A stretch of 64,000 nucleotides of DNA from assembly GCF_046630445.1 (NCBI RefSeq), contig NC_092339.1, forward strand, positions 313,285,501 through 313,349,500. Reading direction: 5' to 3'. The DNA comes from Rutidosis leptorrhynchoides (Eukaryota; Streptophyta; Magnoliopsida; Asterales; Asteraceae). The notes below the pieces were generated by a model. The model did no database searches, had not been told where the DNA came from, and saw nothing but the letters and a program-made list of their open reading frames with translations. Below are positions 35,023 to 46,008 of this stretch, piece after piece; the first letter of the stretch is position 1; each line of letters begins with the position of its first letter. The translations under genes were made by a program, and so were the position numbers.

Positions 35023-35592
35023 TTAATTTCTCATTTTGTTAATTTGGTTAAGTGCAGGCTGTAATATATTGTAAAGCACCCATACTATAGCAGGTGCAAG
35101 AACAAACAACAATAGTGACCCTCTGTTATCATTAGCCGCCGCAGCCGCCTCAGCAGCTGCCGCCTCCGGTGTCGCCAACAATCCAGATGCAGCAGCCAAA
35201 CCACCGCCAATTCCAAGTCCAACAATCACTCCTTTTGTTCTCATTCTGTTAATCTGGTTAAGTGCAGGCTGCAATATGTTGAACAACACCCACGCGATAG
35301 CCGGAACTAACGGTAGTAAAAGCGCGATACCACGGTTGTCTCCTTCTGCGATAACCGCGATTTGTTGCGCTGCGAAAGCTGGGTCGGATGTGGATAACGT
35401 GGAGAAGATCGCTCCGGCGATGGCGGTTCCGGTGAGACTGGCGGCATTGATTGGTTTTGTGATGGCGAGTTTAGGGATGGAGATGGTGGTGGTGATCGGT
35501 TTTGATGGTTTGTTGTTGTTGTTGTTGTTGGTGGTGGTGGTTATGCATTTGGCTTTAACTATGGCCATGGTGGTTGATAGTGTGGCAGCCAT
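35023..35592 (-). CDS. PSBY: Photosystem II core protein PsbY precursor, chloroplast, nuclear-encoded
   Basis: 189 residues in one uninterrupted frame, the usual plant length. PsbY is a single-span thylakoid protein at the edge of photosystem II near cytochrome b559. The plant precursor carries two mature chains in tandem. Residues 1 to about 74 are a transit peptide rich in Ser/Thr, with an Asn run at 22-27, ending near AFA. Chain 1 includes DNRG (85-88), a membrane span and NILQPALNQINRMR. A Gly/Ala-rich linker (121-153) acts as a second signal segment. Chain 2 repeats DNRG (155-158), the span and NILQPALNQINKMR; the two copies are 70 residues apart. Start chosen at the first Met, which opens the transit peptide. 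The opposite-strand frame here is a shadow. Function is confident. Confidence 0.95.
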   Translation of the reverse strand: MAATLSTTMAIVKAKCITTTTNNNNNNKPSKPITTTISIPKLAITKPINAASLTGTAIAGAIFSTLSTSDPAFAAQQIAVIAEGDNRGIALLLPLVPAIAWVLFNILQPALNQINRMRTKGVIVGLGIGGGLAAASGLLATPEAAAAEAAAAANDNRGSLLLFVLAPAIVWVLYNILQPALNQINKMRN

Positions 35593-35717
35593 TGGTGGTG
35601 GTGATGGTTGTGGTGATCAAGATTTGATGTTTGTGGACAAACAATGAAGGTGAGAAGTGTGAAAATGGGAATATAGGAATTGAGAGCCAATGGGGTTATT
35701 GTATTCAAGATTATGGT

Positions 35718-35723
35718 CTTATC
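35718..35723 (-). promoter_or_regulatory. I-box-like GATAAG upstream of PSBY
   Basis: GATAAG on the minus strand lies about 125 bp upstream of the PSBY ATG. GATA/I-box motifs are common in light-regulated photosynthetic promoters; a chance hit is possible. Confidence 0.35.
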
Positions 35724-37138
35724 CTTTTGGTATATTGAGGGGTGATTTGAGCCTTATATTTGAGTCCCTACTTCAGTTTTCTTATCACTAACTTGTCTAC
35801 CATTGGATTGGCAATGTGTAAAAGATTATACCAGTAAAAGTTAATTTGGGTATGTTTCATCCTTTTCAATAAAAATATAAAAATATTTTTTTTTAGTTTT
35901 TTCTGTTTGAGTTATCTGAATGAAGGTAACTTTCAACTCTAATGTTCGCATTTTATTCAAAACAGTCCAAACCGTTTCCCAAACTTTTTCTAGCCACCCT
36001 AAGATTTGAATCTAGGACTTCTCGCAAGGAGATCTTATGATGGTTTTTTTAGTCAAAGGAAATAAAAACATAATAAAATGGTGATTAAGTGTACTCATTT
36101 AGTGGCGGAACGTGATGCTTTTGATTAGGGAGGCCGGTTTAGTAAAAAAAACTTAGCCGATGAAAATTAGAAAAATTACACTAGTGGCCCAACAAGTTAG
36201 GGAGACCAATTAAAGCCAAGTTTGGTCTCCACTACGCTCCGTCTCTATACTCATTAGTTTGATTTTCGGTTTCTACTGTTCGGTTTCTTCAGTTTTGAAG
36301 TTTTTGAAAGCAAAACCGAAAAAATGAAACACAAACCAAATTAAGATTCAATACTGAAATCGAACCGAAAATTGAATTCGAATTCGGATCTGATTCACTT
36401 ATACCCGGAGAAAAACATAATTTTAACCAAAGTAGCCATACAAATTTTATTTTAAATTCAAATATTAAAATTTCAAAATCACATTTGCAAACCGAACCGA
36501 AACTGAATCAAGAAATTCGATTTCCATTAGGTTCGTTGTTCAGATAATTAAACGATTTAAAATCGAATATTGAACATCTCTGATGGTGATGGACCTTGTC
36601 ATCATCTTCATCCTCACTTCACTTCGCTTCTTATTGCACTTAAGACAATAGAGCGGCATCAGTTTGCCATTGAGTCAACTAGAGGCCCCTGTAGATGGTC
36701 TAATTGAACATTTATTGAGAATCATACCTATTACATTCAATGCTCATAACGATGCTCTATAAACAAGTATTAGCATCCTGTTCTTAGAGACTCAATGCTC
36801 TACAAACAAGTATTTTTACAATGCTTATCCACCTCTACCTCATCGTTATGGCGATAGGGTAGAGGTGGATGAGCATTGTATGAGTATAATACCTACTGAT
36901 ATGAAACAAAACAATATTTAATAACCCAATCGGCATTTCAATTAATAAACCAATTCTCCTAAAGAGACTCAAGTACACAATATAATGGTCATAAAGACTC
37001 ACTCTATATTACTCAGATGTACGCTAACTAACTAAGTTATCCCGTGACCACTCCTTTACCTGGTCAGCCAAAGTATCATGCTAGTGAGATTAGAGTCTGA
37101 GACCTATTGTTAGGATATTAAGACCACAACCACTATGT
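35724..37138. other. Intergenic region with dispersed repeat fragments, no gene
   Basis: Upstream flank of PSBY followed by repeat-like sequence: an AAACCGAACCGAA-type stretch (36240-36560), a near-direct repeat with TGCTCTACAAACAAGTATT (about 36752 and 36797), and a long hairpin at 36817-36880. No coding frame is supported. Confidence 0.6.
36817..36880. other. Imperfect 64 bp inverted repeat (hairpin)
   Basis: Outer arms of about 23 bp, TACAATGCTTATCCACCTCT and its near-exact complement, pair with one T/C difference; the inner part pairs with a few mismatches, some of which are G-U compatible in RNA. It is compact and GC-balanced in an AT-rich setting. It could be a foldback element relic or a small-RNA precursor. 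Confidence 0.55.
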
Positions 37139-37141
37139 TAT

Positions 37142-38203
37142 CACTACTACAAAAACGGAGATTCCAAACCGGTTTTTAAGGCTTTGCAAATCGGTTTTAA
37201 AACCGGTTTGCAAAAGGGGGGGGGTTTGGAAGCCTCAGACAGGTTTTAAAACCGGTTTGAAAAGCTGGGAATCCAAACCGCTTTTTATAATAAAAGGGGT
37301 TTGGAAAGTCCACATTGCAAACATGTTTTTATTTAAAACCGGTTTGGGTTCTGAATTTTTTTTTTTTTTAAAATGATTTACAGCTAATCTGCATTTTCAT
37401 CTTTGCTAATTAAGCTTCATCGTTCGCTAATCTGCATCTTCATCTTCGCTAATCTTCATCCTTTCCGGTAATCGATCTTCATCCTTCGAATAAAAACAAC
37501 GCCATATACTCAAACCAAAATACACAAATCGAACATGGTTACAAATAAACAAAATAAAGCAAATAAGCAAAATAAAAATATGAATCGAACCTGTTCACAA
37601 TTGTTAGAAATTTCATCTTCAACTTGTTCATCTTCAACTTGTTTACAGTTATTTATCTTGTGGAACATGAAAAAAAAAAATTACATCGAAGGATGACGAT
37701 TAAAAACTTACGATGTACACGATGAAGATCGATGAAACTTGAAAGAGATGAGGAAGTTTTACCTTATCGTGTAGAAACAGAGATAGTTCGATCGATCTTG
37801 TGATGGTGATGAACGCATAGATCGATAGAGAGATATATGTATGTGTGTGGGTAAAAATGAAGTGAGTTTGATAAAATGAGTAGCCATCCATATTTTTTGC
37901 AGATCTAGATTTTGAATTATTCAAAATTTTGATGTTCCCGCCACCAATTTCGGAAATGCATAAGTATATGAGCACTTTGCAAACCTGTTTTCTTAAAAAA
38001 CCGGTTTGCAAAGTCGAAACCTGTTTTTTTTTAAAACAGGTTTGCAAAGTCTACTTTTCAAACCCCTTTTTTTTTGTAAAAACCGGTTCCCCTTTTCCGG
38101 ATTTTTTAAAACCGGTCTTGTTTCACTTTGCAAACCTGTTTTTAAGGGTTAAGGTAAAAACCGGTTTGCATTGGGGGTTTGCATTCTCATTTGTGTAGTA
38201 GTG
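37142..38203. mobile_element. Non-autonomous CACTA transposon
   Basis: Terminal inverted repeats CACTACTACAAAAA (left) and CACTACTACACAAA (inward from the right), with a 3 bp duplication TAT (37139-37141 and 38204-38206). Both ends carry many subterminal copies of AAACCGGTTT-like palindromes (37165-37345 and 37975-38165), typical of En/Spm elements. There is no transposase; the small frames inside are chance. Confidence 0.88.
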
Positions 38204-38529
38204 TATCTTGGATATAACATATATAGATTTAACCATTGTTTTCCAAGTCAAAAGGTTATCTTCAAAACACAGGAGTAGCAATTATTCTAATGTGGTAATT
38301 TCTAAAGAAAAATGTAGAAAAACAAATTATTCATTAATTTGCATTAAAAAACCTAATACGTACATTGGATAACACTCTTCATGCATTGAACTTATTAATT
38401 AGAGGCTAAGCCAACATGGCCCAAATCTCATCTCGGTTTTCAAACGAATCTACTTAACGAACCGAACGATGACCTAAAGATGAAATCCATAGGTAACACC
38501 TTAATTATATGATAATGTCTCAAATCTAC

Positions 38530-38808
38530 TTAGTAGAAATACAAAGCAGCACTTGCAAAGTTCATGAATGCACCAATAATAGAAACTTTAAAAATTGAAG
38601 CGTCGCTAGCCGGTCCATCAGTTGGGGCCTCAGCGGTTGCACCATCAGCAGCGGCTGCTGGAGAGTCTGTGCCCCCGGTGGTAGTGCCCCCGGTTGCAGC
38701 GTCACTGGGTGACTCTGAGGGAGATGGAGCAGCATCTGGGGCAGCAAATGCCATACTAACGATAGCAAAGAAAACGAGTGCGACAATGGTGAAATGACGA
38801 ACGGCCAT
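38530..38808 (-). CDS. Small arabinogalactan-type secreted protein
   Basis: 92 residues. A signal peptide (about 1-22, ending AFA) is followed by an Ala/Pro/Ser/Thr/Gly-rich region with AP and SP dipeptides, the usual sites for proline hydroxylation and arabinogalactan addition. A hydrophobic C-terminal segment (FKVSIIGAFMNFASAALYFY) follows a small-residue stretch and would serve as a GPI-anchor signal. Such proteins sit on the outer face of the plasma membrane and in the wall. A TATA-like TTATATCA lies about 90 bp upstream on the minus strand. No introns are needed. Frames in the other readings are shadows of the repeated GC-rich codons. The class is clear; the exact family member is not. 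Confidence 0.8.
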   Translation of the reverse strand: MAVRHFTIVALVFFAIVSMAFAAPDAAPSPSESPSDAATGGTTTGGTDSPAAAADGATAEAPTDGPASDASIFKVSIIGAFMNFASAALYFY

Positions 38809-40299
38809 TTTGGTTGGTACGTTTAGTTGTTTAAGGAGAGATTACGATCAAACAAAGAATACTTGAAATATGATATTGGGTGAAACATGATGAAGAGTTG
38901 ATATAAAGTAGGAGGATGAATGGAATGAGAAGTTAAGCATTAAGTTCGGTTGTTTTATGGTTGATTTTTTTCACATGAATGAATGTTGAATCTAAACCCA
39001 ACAAATGTCAACAATATTTGATGTATGTCAATGTTTTGTAATAATAGAAATTGGACAACAATTCCGACTTTTATGATTGATAATTTTGAGCTAAATGTTG
39101 TCCAAGTTAGTAGAGTTCACACATCCAAAAAAAATGTTTCATATCTGAACCTATAAAAAAAGTTAAACAGGGGACGTTTTCTAACGTTCATGTTACTTGA
39201 AGTGGGTATCACAAGGTCAGCTATTATGTTATGATTGTTACGTTTTTAGTTTAATCTGCACATGTAATGATGTAAACATATATTTTTATGTAAGAATTAT
39301 TTTAAATCTAAATTTAATCTCTATGTCTATCTATATAATACTGTATAAATAATAAGTAATATAATAGACAGAGCTGCCGAGAAAATATAATAGACAGAGC
39401 CCAACTAAAAAAAGCCCAATGATCAAGTTGCAATGCAAGCTACATTTCCACTTAACAGGCTTCAGCCCATGATCCAAGTTGATAATAATCTTCGAACATA
39501 TCAATAGAATGTGAAGTGCATGTAGGGATTTCGTGAAGCTCGAAAAAAATAGAAGATTTTGTCTCGACCGCGGATTTGGTTTGGAAAAATAATAATCTTT
39601 TGGGCTACTAGTTTTTTGTGATTTAGGTATTGGATTTGATTTCAGATTCATAGTTTCACTGTAAATAAACTCTTAGCTCCATTGTAAATTTTGCAAAAAA
39701 CTAATAAAAGTAATTATCTTGGTTGTGCTTGTTGGCTAAACCATTCTCTGTGTAATTGAAGATCGAATATAATCACGTAAACTCCTTATTGAGTTGTTTC
39801 GTTATTTTTTTTTTTTTTGCATATTAATCTGTTGTTGTGAAGTTGTGATTTTATTAATCATTGGTCTTGTTTGGGGTCCACAATTCTTAAAAGGTGATAT
39901 CAGAGTTCTATGTTTAAAGTTTGTGAACAATGGAGGATTTAGAGCATGTTTTAGATAATTAATGTGAATAAACGACGCGTCTAGTATTTGTGCAACATAT
40001 ATCAAAATCAGGTGACTTAGTCGATCGTGGTGAACTCAACGGGTAGTTAATCTTACCAGGATTCTCGATGGTTCTGTTGGATTATGATCCATCTTGGTGT
40101 GCAAGTTGCATTATGATGGTGATTGTTCGCGAATGTTACATAGTTATGGCTCGGGTTCGATGCGGTTTGTTGTAGGGGAGTTTTTTTAGAGATCCGGGTA
40201 GTTCTCGTTCTTTTCGATCATGTGCAAAACAATGGTTGAGCTATAAAAATAAGGAGTTCTAGCGCCACTATAGGAGGGAATTCACGGTGGTTTCGTTAA
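38809..40299. other. AGP-gene upstream region and repeat relics, no gene
   Basis: Contains the promoter of the minus-strand arabinogalactan-type gene and then non-coding sequence. Around 39640-39905 the plus strand looks like an LTR end followed by GGTGATATCAGAGTTCT, a diverged primer site, so an old copia-like remnant is possible. The frames 39331-39651 and 39802-40005 (minus) match nothing recognisable. Confidence 0.45.
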
Positions 40300-40490
40300 C
40301 ATTTAGATTACAACTGTTCACTATTGACTTTTCAAAGTCTTTTTTTCAACTTTTACTGTAAATATTTTTGTGTCTTATTTAAATTGATGAAAATCATAAA
40401 ATGAATTGAGCTTTAAATGTTTACGGTCAAAATTGATAAAGAAATACTTTAAAAAGTCAATAGTGGACACTTGTAGTGGAACGGAGGGAG
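40300..40490. mobile_element. Stowaway-like MITE with eroded left end
   Basis: The right end reads, inward, CTCCCTCCGTTCCACTAC and is followed by TA, a Stowaway signature. The left arm (40304-40338) matches the inner part of the inverted repeat (CACTATTGACTTTT) but has lost the outer CTCCCTCCG. Confidence 0.6.
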
Positions 40491-40632
40491 TATAAAATTT
40501 TGGACTAGGGGTATTAGACACACAGATCTATAATAGGTGAACTAGTAATGAGCGAACTTTTAATTTAGGGATGATCATAATTTCTGATATACCGATACCT
40601 CCAATTATCGAAAACTGAACCGTTAGGTATTT

Positions 40633-43583
40633 TGTGATGCCCCGTACAAAATCAACGTGTACGGATCATCAACAACAAGATCATTACAAGGTCAAGCACT
40701 ATATGCTGTTTTAAAATAAGTTTGCATTCATAAGAAAAGGTGACGTCATAACCAACGTCAAATGTTTAACAACCGATAGTGTGCTTCTACGAATAGAAAG
40801 CGATAATAATAGTATGTGACCCATAGGTCGTTACAAATTCATTGTTCAAAAGTAACATAGTTTGAATGCAAATTAAATGTTTAATGCGAAGACATCTCTA
40901 ATAAGCGCAGCGGGAGTCTACAAAGCATGACAACTACAACGGAAGCAACCAAACCTTAAGCACTTGAGAAAAACATGCTTAAAAGCGTCAACAAAAAGGT
41001 TGGTGAGCTATAGTTTAAGTATAACAATAATGTAAGGTAGACCACGAGATTTCAGTATTTCAAAACAGTATGAAAAGTATATGTATAACCGTGGGCACTT
41101 GGTAACTAACTTAACGTAAATAACACCCCCTAAAAGTACACTTGGCGAGTGCGTAAGTTTACGAAGTATTAAACACCCGTTAAATGCTAGCGCTACTAGC
41201 CCGAGTGGGGATGTCAAACCTTCACCGGCTCAAAGACCAATGACTAAACGTTACCGAGCTAAGGGGAAAGTTTATGCCGTTGTATAACCCACACATATAT
41301 AAATTTTAAGTACTCGTGCCTAGTATGTAAAACGTAAAATGCGCATGTATTCTCAGTCCCAAAATAGTTAAAGTAAAAAGGGATGCTATAACTCACAGTG
41401 GAAAGTAGTAAAGTCGATACGCGGGAATAGTAAGCAAGTGGTTGGTCCGAAAGGTCCTCAACCTAAGTCAAAAGTTACTAAGTCAGTAAATCGTTCTCAA
41501 AGGTTTAAAATTATGTAAATTAGGTCTTAATTATCATCATCATTCATCATTAATCAAAAAGTGTAAAGTAAGTTTCAATCAAGAATAGAGTTTGATATAA
41601 AGGCTGATTCGTTCATTCGCCACGACCTCTATACAAACTGAAATGAGGTGAGACCAGTGGCCATGTCTCCGTATATGAGTCCCCTAGAGGCTGACCAATT
41701 TTTAGAACCAAACTCGTCTTCGTTTGACCGTGGTGACGGTTTAAGTGAAAGTAGGTCAGAAATTTCAGCACAACGTTAAAAGGGTGTAGTGACTTTCGGA
41801 TGGCCATAAATCCTAAACCGTAACTCGGATTAAGATGAGGTCTAAACGGAAAATCATCTACTCGAACCAAACTAGCTGGAAATCAACTTTTCATGTAGCC
41901 CAGGTTACTGATAAGTTCCATAAACAGTAAGTAAGGTGCTCCAGTGGGTTCTTAGTGCTTGATGCTCATCACGGTTCTCATCCTTGATGCGTATAGCTTC
42001 AAGTATACAACTTGTTGATGTGTTTGCATCATCTTTACCAAGTTTTAACCATCATAACACTAATGTAAGTCTAAGATATGTAGCACAACTCACTTAAGAG
42101 TTGTATGAAGGTTGATGAACCAAAGTTACATCAAGATCTTAGATCCGACACATACATGAGTTCTAATAGTAATATTAAGCTACAAACTTGAAAGTAAACT
42201 AAATAATCAAGATCTTAAGTTTTAGAACTTAGATCTTAGCTAGATGTTAAAGATCCTAGACTAGAAAGTCTAGATCTAGTGTTCTTAAGTTAGATCCTAA
42301 GTTATAGAACTTGAATCTTCACTTTAATGAAACCATAAGTTATGAAACTTAGATTTTCAACTTGTAAAATGTATATAAGCTTATAAGCTCTTATTTACAA
42401 CAAAATTAGAAGACCATAAGCTACAAAAACTTAGATCCAACATAAGTGTGTGAAGTTATAACTAGAAAGTTATACTTCCATGTTCTTGAACTTATAAAGT
42501 TAACTTTAGTTTCAAGAAATATGATATCAAGTTTAACTAGTAATACTTGACCAAATTAACAACATCACAACTTTAAAGTACTTACAAAAGAAAGAAGTAA
42601 ACTAAAGTTACAAATATTATGTTCATGTTTGTTTCATACTTAAGAAGATTCAAGTCAAGCTTGGATCTTAAGAATTTAAGTCTACAAAACATGAACACAA
42701 GTATGATTATAAAGTTTATGAACTTTTAGATCTTTAAAACATTTAAGTGTAGAACCATAAACTAACAAGTTTAGATTCTTGTTCTTGGTTCTTCATCAAA
42801 CAAAAGATGGAAGTAACCAAGATTTATGAAGATACAAACTAACAAGTTTGATCTTTAACAACAACAAACAACAACAAGTAACTAAACAAGTGAGAATGAT
42901 GATACTAGTGGCGGTTTTAGTGGAAGAAAAAGAAAGAAAATAAAGCTTTGTTACTTACTATATTGAGAGAAAAAGATGAGAGAAAGAGAAGTGCAAGTAT
43001 GTGTGTGTATGGAATGAAGTATTACAAGTAAATAAGTAACCAAAAAAAAGTTTGAACTCCTCCCTTGTACCAAGGTGGCCGACGGTTTGAGCAACAAAAA
43101 GGGGAAGTCAAAACTTGTCTTTCAAGCATGGGAAGGTGGTGTAAGCTTAGAATGGTAATAAAGTTAAATATATGGGGAAGAGTTTCTAGCATGTTTGCAC
43201 ATTTTGTCTTCTAATTAAGCTAATTAATCCTTGCTTATCATTAATAAAACACTAGCTTAAAAGTGGGCTTACTTAGTCCATTAAGAAAGTAAGGTGGGCT
43301 TCCAAGTCCATTAACATGAGTCCATGTAAGTAAGTAACAATTAAAATAAACAAAGTCCAAGTAATAGTAACATTAGTTAATTAAAAATGATTAATAATAA
43401 TTAATCATGAACGTAAATAATATTCAAAATATTATTCGTGAAAAGTACGTGTGTCACAAAGACAAGTCGGGACATGTAAAGTTAATTATGGTTACAAGTA
43501 AATGTATAAAAATACATTTATTAATGCACAAGTATTAATAATAAATATTATTAATATACATTAGAAAATTCAGGGTCGTTACA
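40633..43583 (-). repeat. 3' LTR of the Tekay-type element
   Basis: Starts TGTGATGCCCCG and ends GGGTCGTTACA on the plus strand. Compared with the other LTR it has an extra stretch of about 80 bp near 40830-40910 and lacks a short stretch near 41220. The region 42150-42800 is dominated by short AACTTAGATCT/AAGTTATAGAACTT-type repeats. Confidence 0.95.
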
Positions 43584-43619
43584 TTACCCACATGTTAAAG
43601 AAAATTTCATCCCGAAATT
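43584..43619 (-). other. Polypurine-tract region of the Tekay-type element
   Basis: On the minus strand AAATTTCGGGATGAAATTTT and then TTTAACATGTGGGTAA lead into the LTR, the standard chromovirus 3' junction. Confidence 0.75.
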
Positions 43620-44132
43620 TTAAGCTGAGGGAGATGGAGGAGCTGGGAAAAGGTGAGGATACTTCTGCATCATTTGATACTCTCGCTCCCAGGTAAACTC
43701 AGGTCCTCGTTTGGCATTCCATCGGACTCGGACGATCAGAATCCTGTTGTGTTTCAAAGTTTTGACATCACGGTCCATAATTTCGACAGGCTCTTCCACG
43801 AAGTGGAGTTTGTCGTCAATCGTAAGTTCCTCCAATGGTATGACTTGTTCCGGTTCAGCAAGACACTTCTTCAAATTTGATACATGAAAGGTAGGATGAA
43901 CTGAGCTCAATTGAGTTGGAAGATCCATACGGTAAGCAACGGGTCCAACACGCTCCAAGATTTCAAAAGGACCAATGTATCGCGGGTTTAACTTCCCACG
44001 TTTTTCAAAACGGATGACACCTTTCCAAGGAGCGACCTTCAACATTACACGGTTACCCACGTTGAATTCGAAGTCTTTACGTTTAAGGTCGGCATAACTC
44101 TTTTGGCGATCACGGGCCGTCTTGAGTCTCAC
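43620..44132 (-). pseudogene. Integrase C-terminal region with chromodomain-like end (Tekay-type)
   Basis: 170 codons ending at the natural stop next to the polypurine tract. The first part has the integrase GPY/F region ([22 protein letters not shown], in pieces), followed by [12 protein letters not shown]. The last 60 residues ([10 protein letters not shown]..., [14 protein letters not shown]) form the degenerate chromodomain typical of Tekay elements, thought to guide integration to heterochromatin. A frame break separates it from the integrase core at about 44135-44195. Confidence 0.9.
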
Positions 44133-44192
44133 TTGAATTTGGACAATCTTCTCGGTTGTTTCATGGACTATCTTGGGTCCGGTGATTTGCGT

Positions 44193-44774
44193 TTAGCCTA
44201 CTTTGGCCCAACAAATAGGAGATGGGCATTTGCGGCCATACAACGCTTTAAAAGGTGCGGCATTAATACTCGAATGATAACTGTTGTTGTAAGAGAATTC
44301 GGCTAGCAGCAAATGCCTTTTCCAAGCCTTTCCGAAATCAATGACACATGCACGCAAAATGTCTTCCAAAGTCTGAATCGTGTGTTCACTTTGTCCGTCA
44401 GTCTGCGGGTGATACACAGTACTCATGTCGAGACGGGTTCCCAAGGCTTCTTGCAAAGAACACCAAAATAAAGAAGCAAAACGGGGATCGCGATCTGAGA
44501 TGATCGATAAGGGCATACCATGATGAGATACAAAATCTTTTATGTATAGTTGAGCGAGTCTCTCCATCGTATCAGTTTTCTTCATGGCTAAAAAGTGTGC
44601 AGATTTGGTAAGACGATCAACGATAACCCAGATGGTATCGTATCCGCCCACCGTCTTTGGTAACTTCGTAATGAAATCCATTGTTATCCTTTCCCACTTC
44701 CATTGAGGGATTTCCGGTTGTTGAAGTAACCCAGAAGGCCTCTGATGTTCGGCCTTAACTTTCGAGCAAGTCAA
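44193..44774 (-). pseudogene. Integrase catalytic core (Tekay-type)
   Basis: 194 codons with the three acidic residues of the integrase triad in [13 protein letters not shown] and TDGQSE, plus [13 protein letters not shown] and YHPQTDGQ. The N-terminal zinc-binding (HHCC) part upstream (about 44775-45040) is out of frame and interrupted by stops. The core itself keeps its key residues. Confidence 0.92.
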
Positions 44775-45040
44775 ACACTTACCAACATAAGTTGCAACGT
44801 CCTTCTTAAGATTAGGCCACTAATACTGTTCCTTAAGTTCGTGGTAAATTTTACCGAATCCTGGATGAATCGAATATCTCGACTTGTGGGCTTCATCTAA
44901 TATAAGGTTCCGTAGATCTCCATAACGAGGTACCCAAATTCTTCTGGCATAGATCGGAGTCCAGTCTCCTTAACTTCGAATCGAGAAACGGGAATGTTCA
45001 AGTATTCATGAGATATATTCTCCTCCTTGAGAGCCTCATC

Positions 45041-45933
45041 TTAGGCTGCTCGGATCTGGCTATTGAGGTTCGATTGAATGGTGATGTTCAGTGCCCGAAC
45101 ATGAAGAGGTGCCATCCTTTCCTTTCGGCTCAAAGCGTCAGCTACAACATTGGCCTTGCCAGGGTGATAACGAAGTTCACAATCATAGTCCTTCAGCATC
45201 TCGATCCATCGACGTTGTCTCATATTCAGTTGTTTCTGATTGAAGATGTGTTGGAGGCTTCCCAAATGAACTTCTTCCCTTTGTGAGTCAGCGCGGTCAA
45301 AGGACGCACAATCAGAGAGAAACCTTCAATAAATCTTCGGTAGTAACCGGCGAGGCCTAAAAATTGGCTGATATGAGTCGGAGTAGTGGGGGTTTCCCAC
45401 TTGCTGATAGCTTCAATCTTTATTGGATCAACTTTGATACCTTGATCGCTCACAATATGACCAAGAAATTGGACATCCTTCAACCAAAACTCACACTTGG
45501 AGAATTTGGCGTAAAGTTGCTCTTGTCTCAAGAGTTCCAACACTAGACGCAGATGTTGCTCATGTTCTTCTTCGCTTTTGGAGTAGATGAGGATATCATC
45601 TATGAAGAAGATAACGAACTTATCTAGGTATGACTGGCATACACGATTCATGAGATCCATAAACACGGCAGGTGCGTTGGTTAAACCGAATGGCATCACG
45701 AGAAACTCATAATGACCGTAACGAGTTCTGAATGCAGTCTTCATCACATCGCTCTCTTTCACCCTCAAATGGTGATAACTGGATTGCAAATTGATCTTAG
45801 AGTAAACGCTTGATCCTTGTAGTTGATCAAAAAGATCGTCAATTCGGGGAAGAGGATACCGATTCTTGTTCGTCAATTTGTTGAGTTCACGGTAGTCGAT
45901 ACACATGCGGAATGATCCGTCCTTCTTTTTCAC
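45041..45933 (-). pseudogene. Reverse transcriptase with truncated RNase H (Tekay-type)
   Basis: 45933-45226 encodes the palm ([51 protein letters not shown]). The first catalytic motif reads [10 protein letters not shown] where the family has an aspartate in place of N, so this copy should be catalytically dead. The sequence then jumps from KKFIWEA into a shifted frame (45265-45041) that starts at the RNase H end ([26 protein letters not shown]). Most of RNase H, including its catalytic residues, is deleted. Confidence 0.93.
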
Positions 45934-46008
45934 AAATAAAACAGGTGCGCTCCAAGGGGAGAAACTTGGTTGGATAAATCCACGGTCTAGCAGTTCTTGT
46001 AATTGGCT

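Noticed and set aside
35276-35647. 123-codon plus-strand frame over PSBY
   Set aside because: Antisense shadow of the PsbY precursor, which has clear family motifs.
38564-38797. Ala/Val-rich plus-strand frame over the arabinogalactan gene
   Set aside because: Antisense shadow produced by the GC-rich Ala/Pro codons; the minus-strand frame has signal peptide and GPI-type end.
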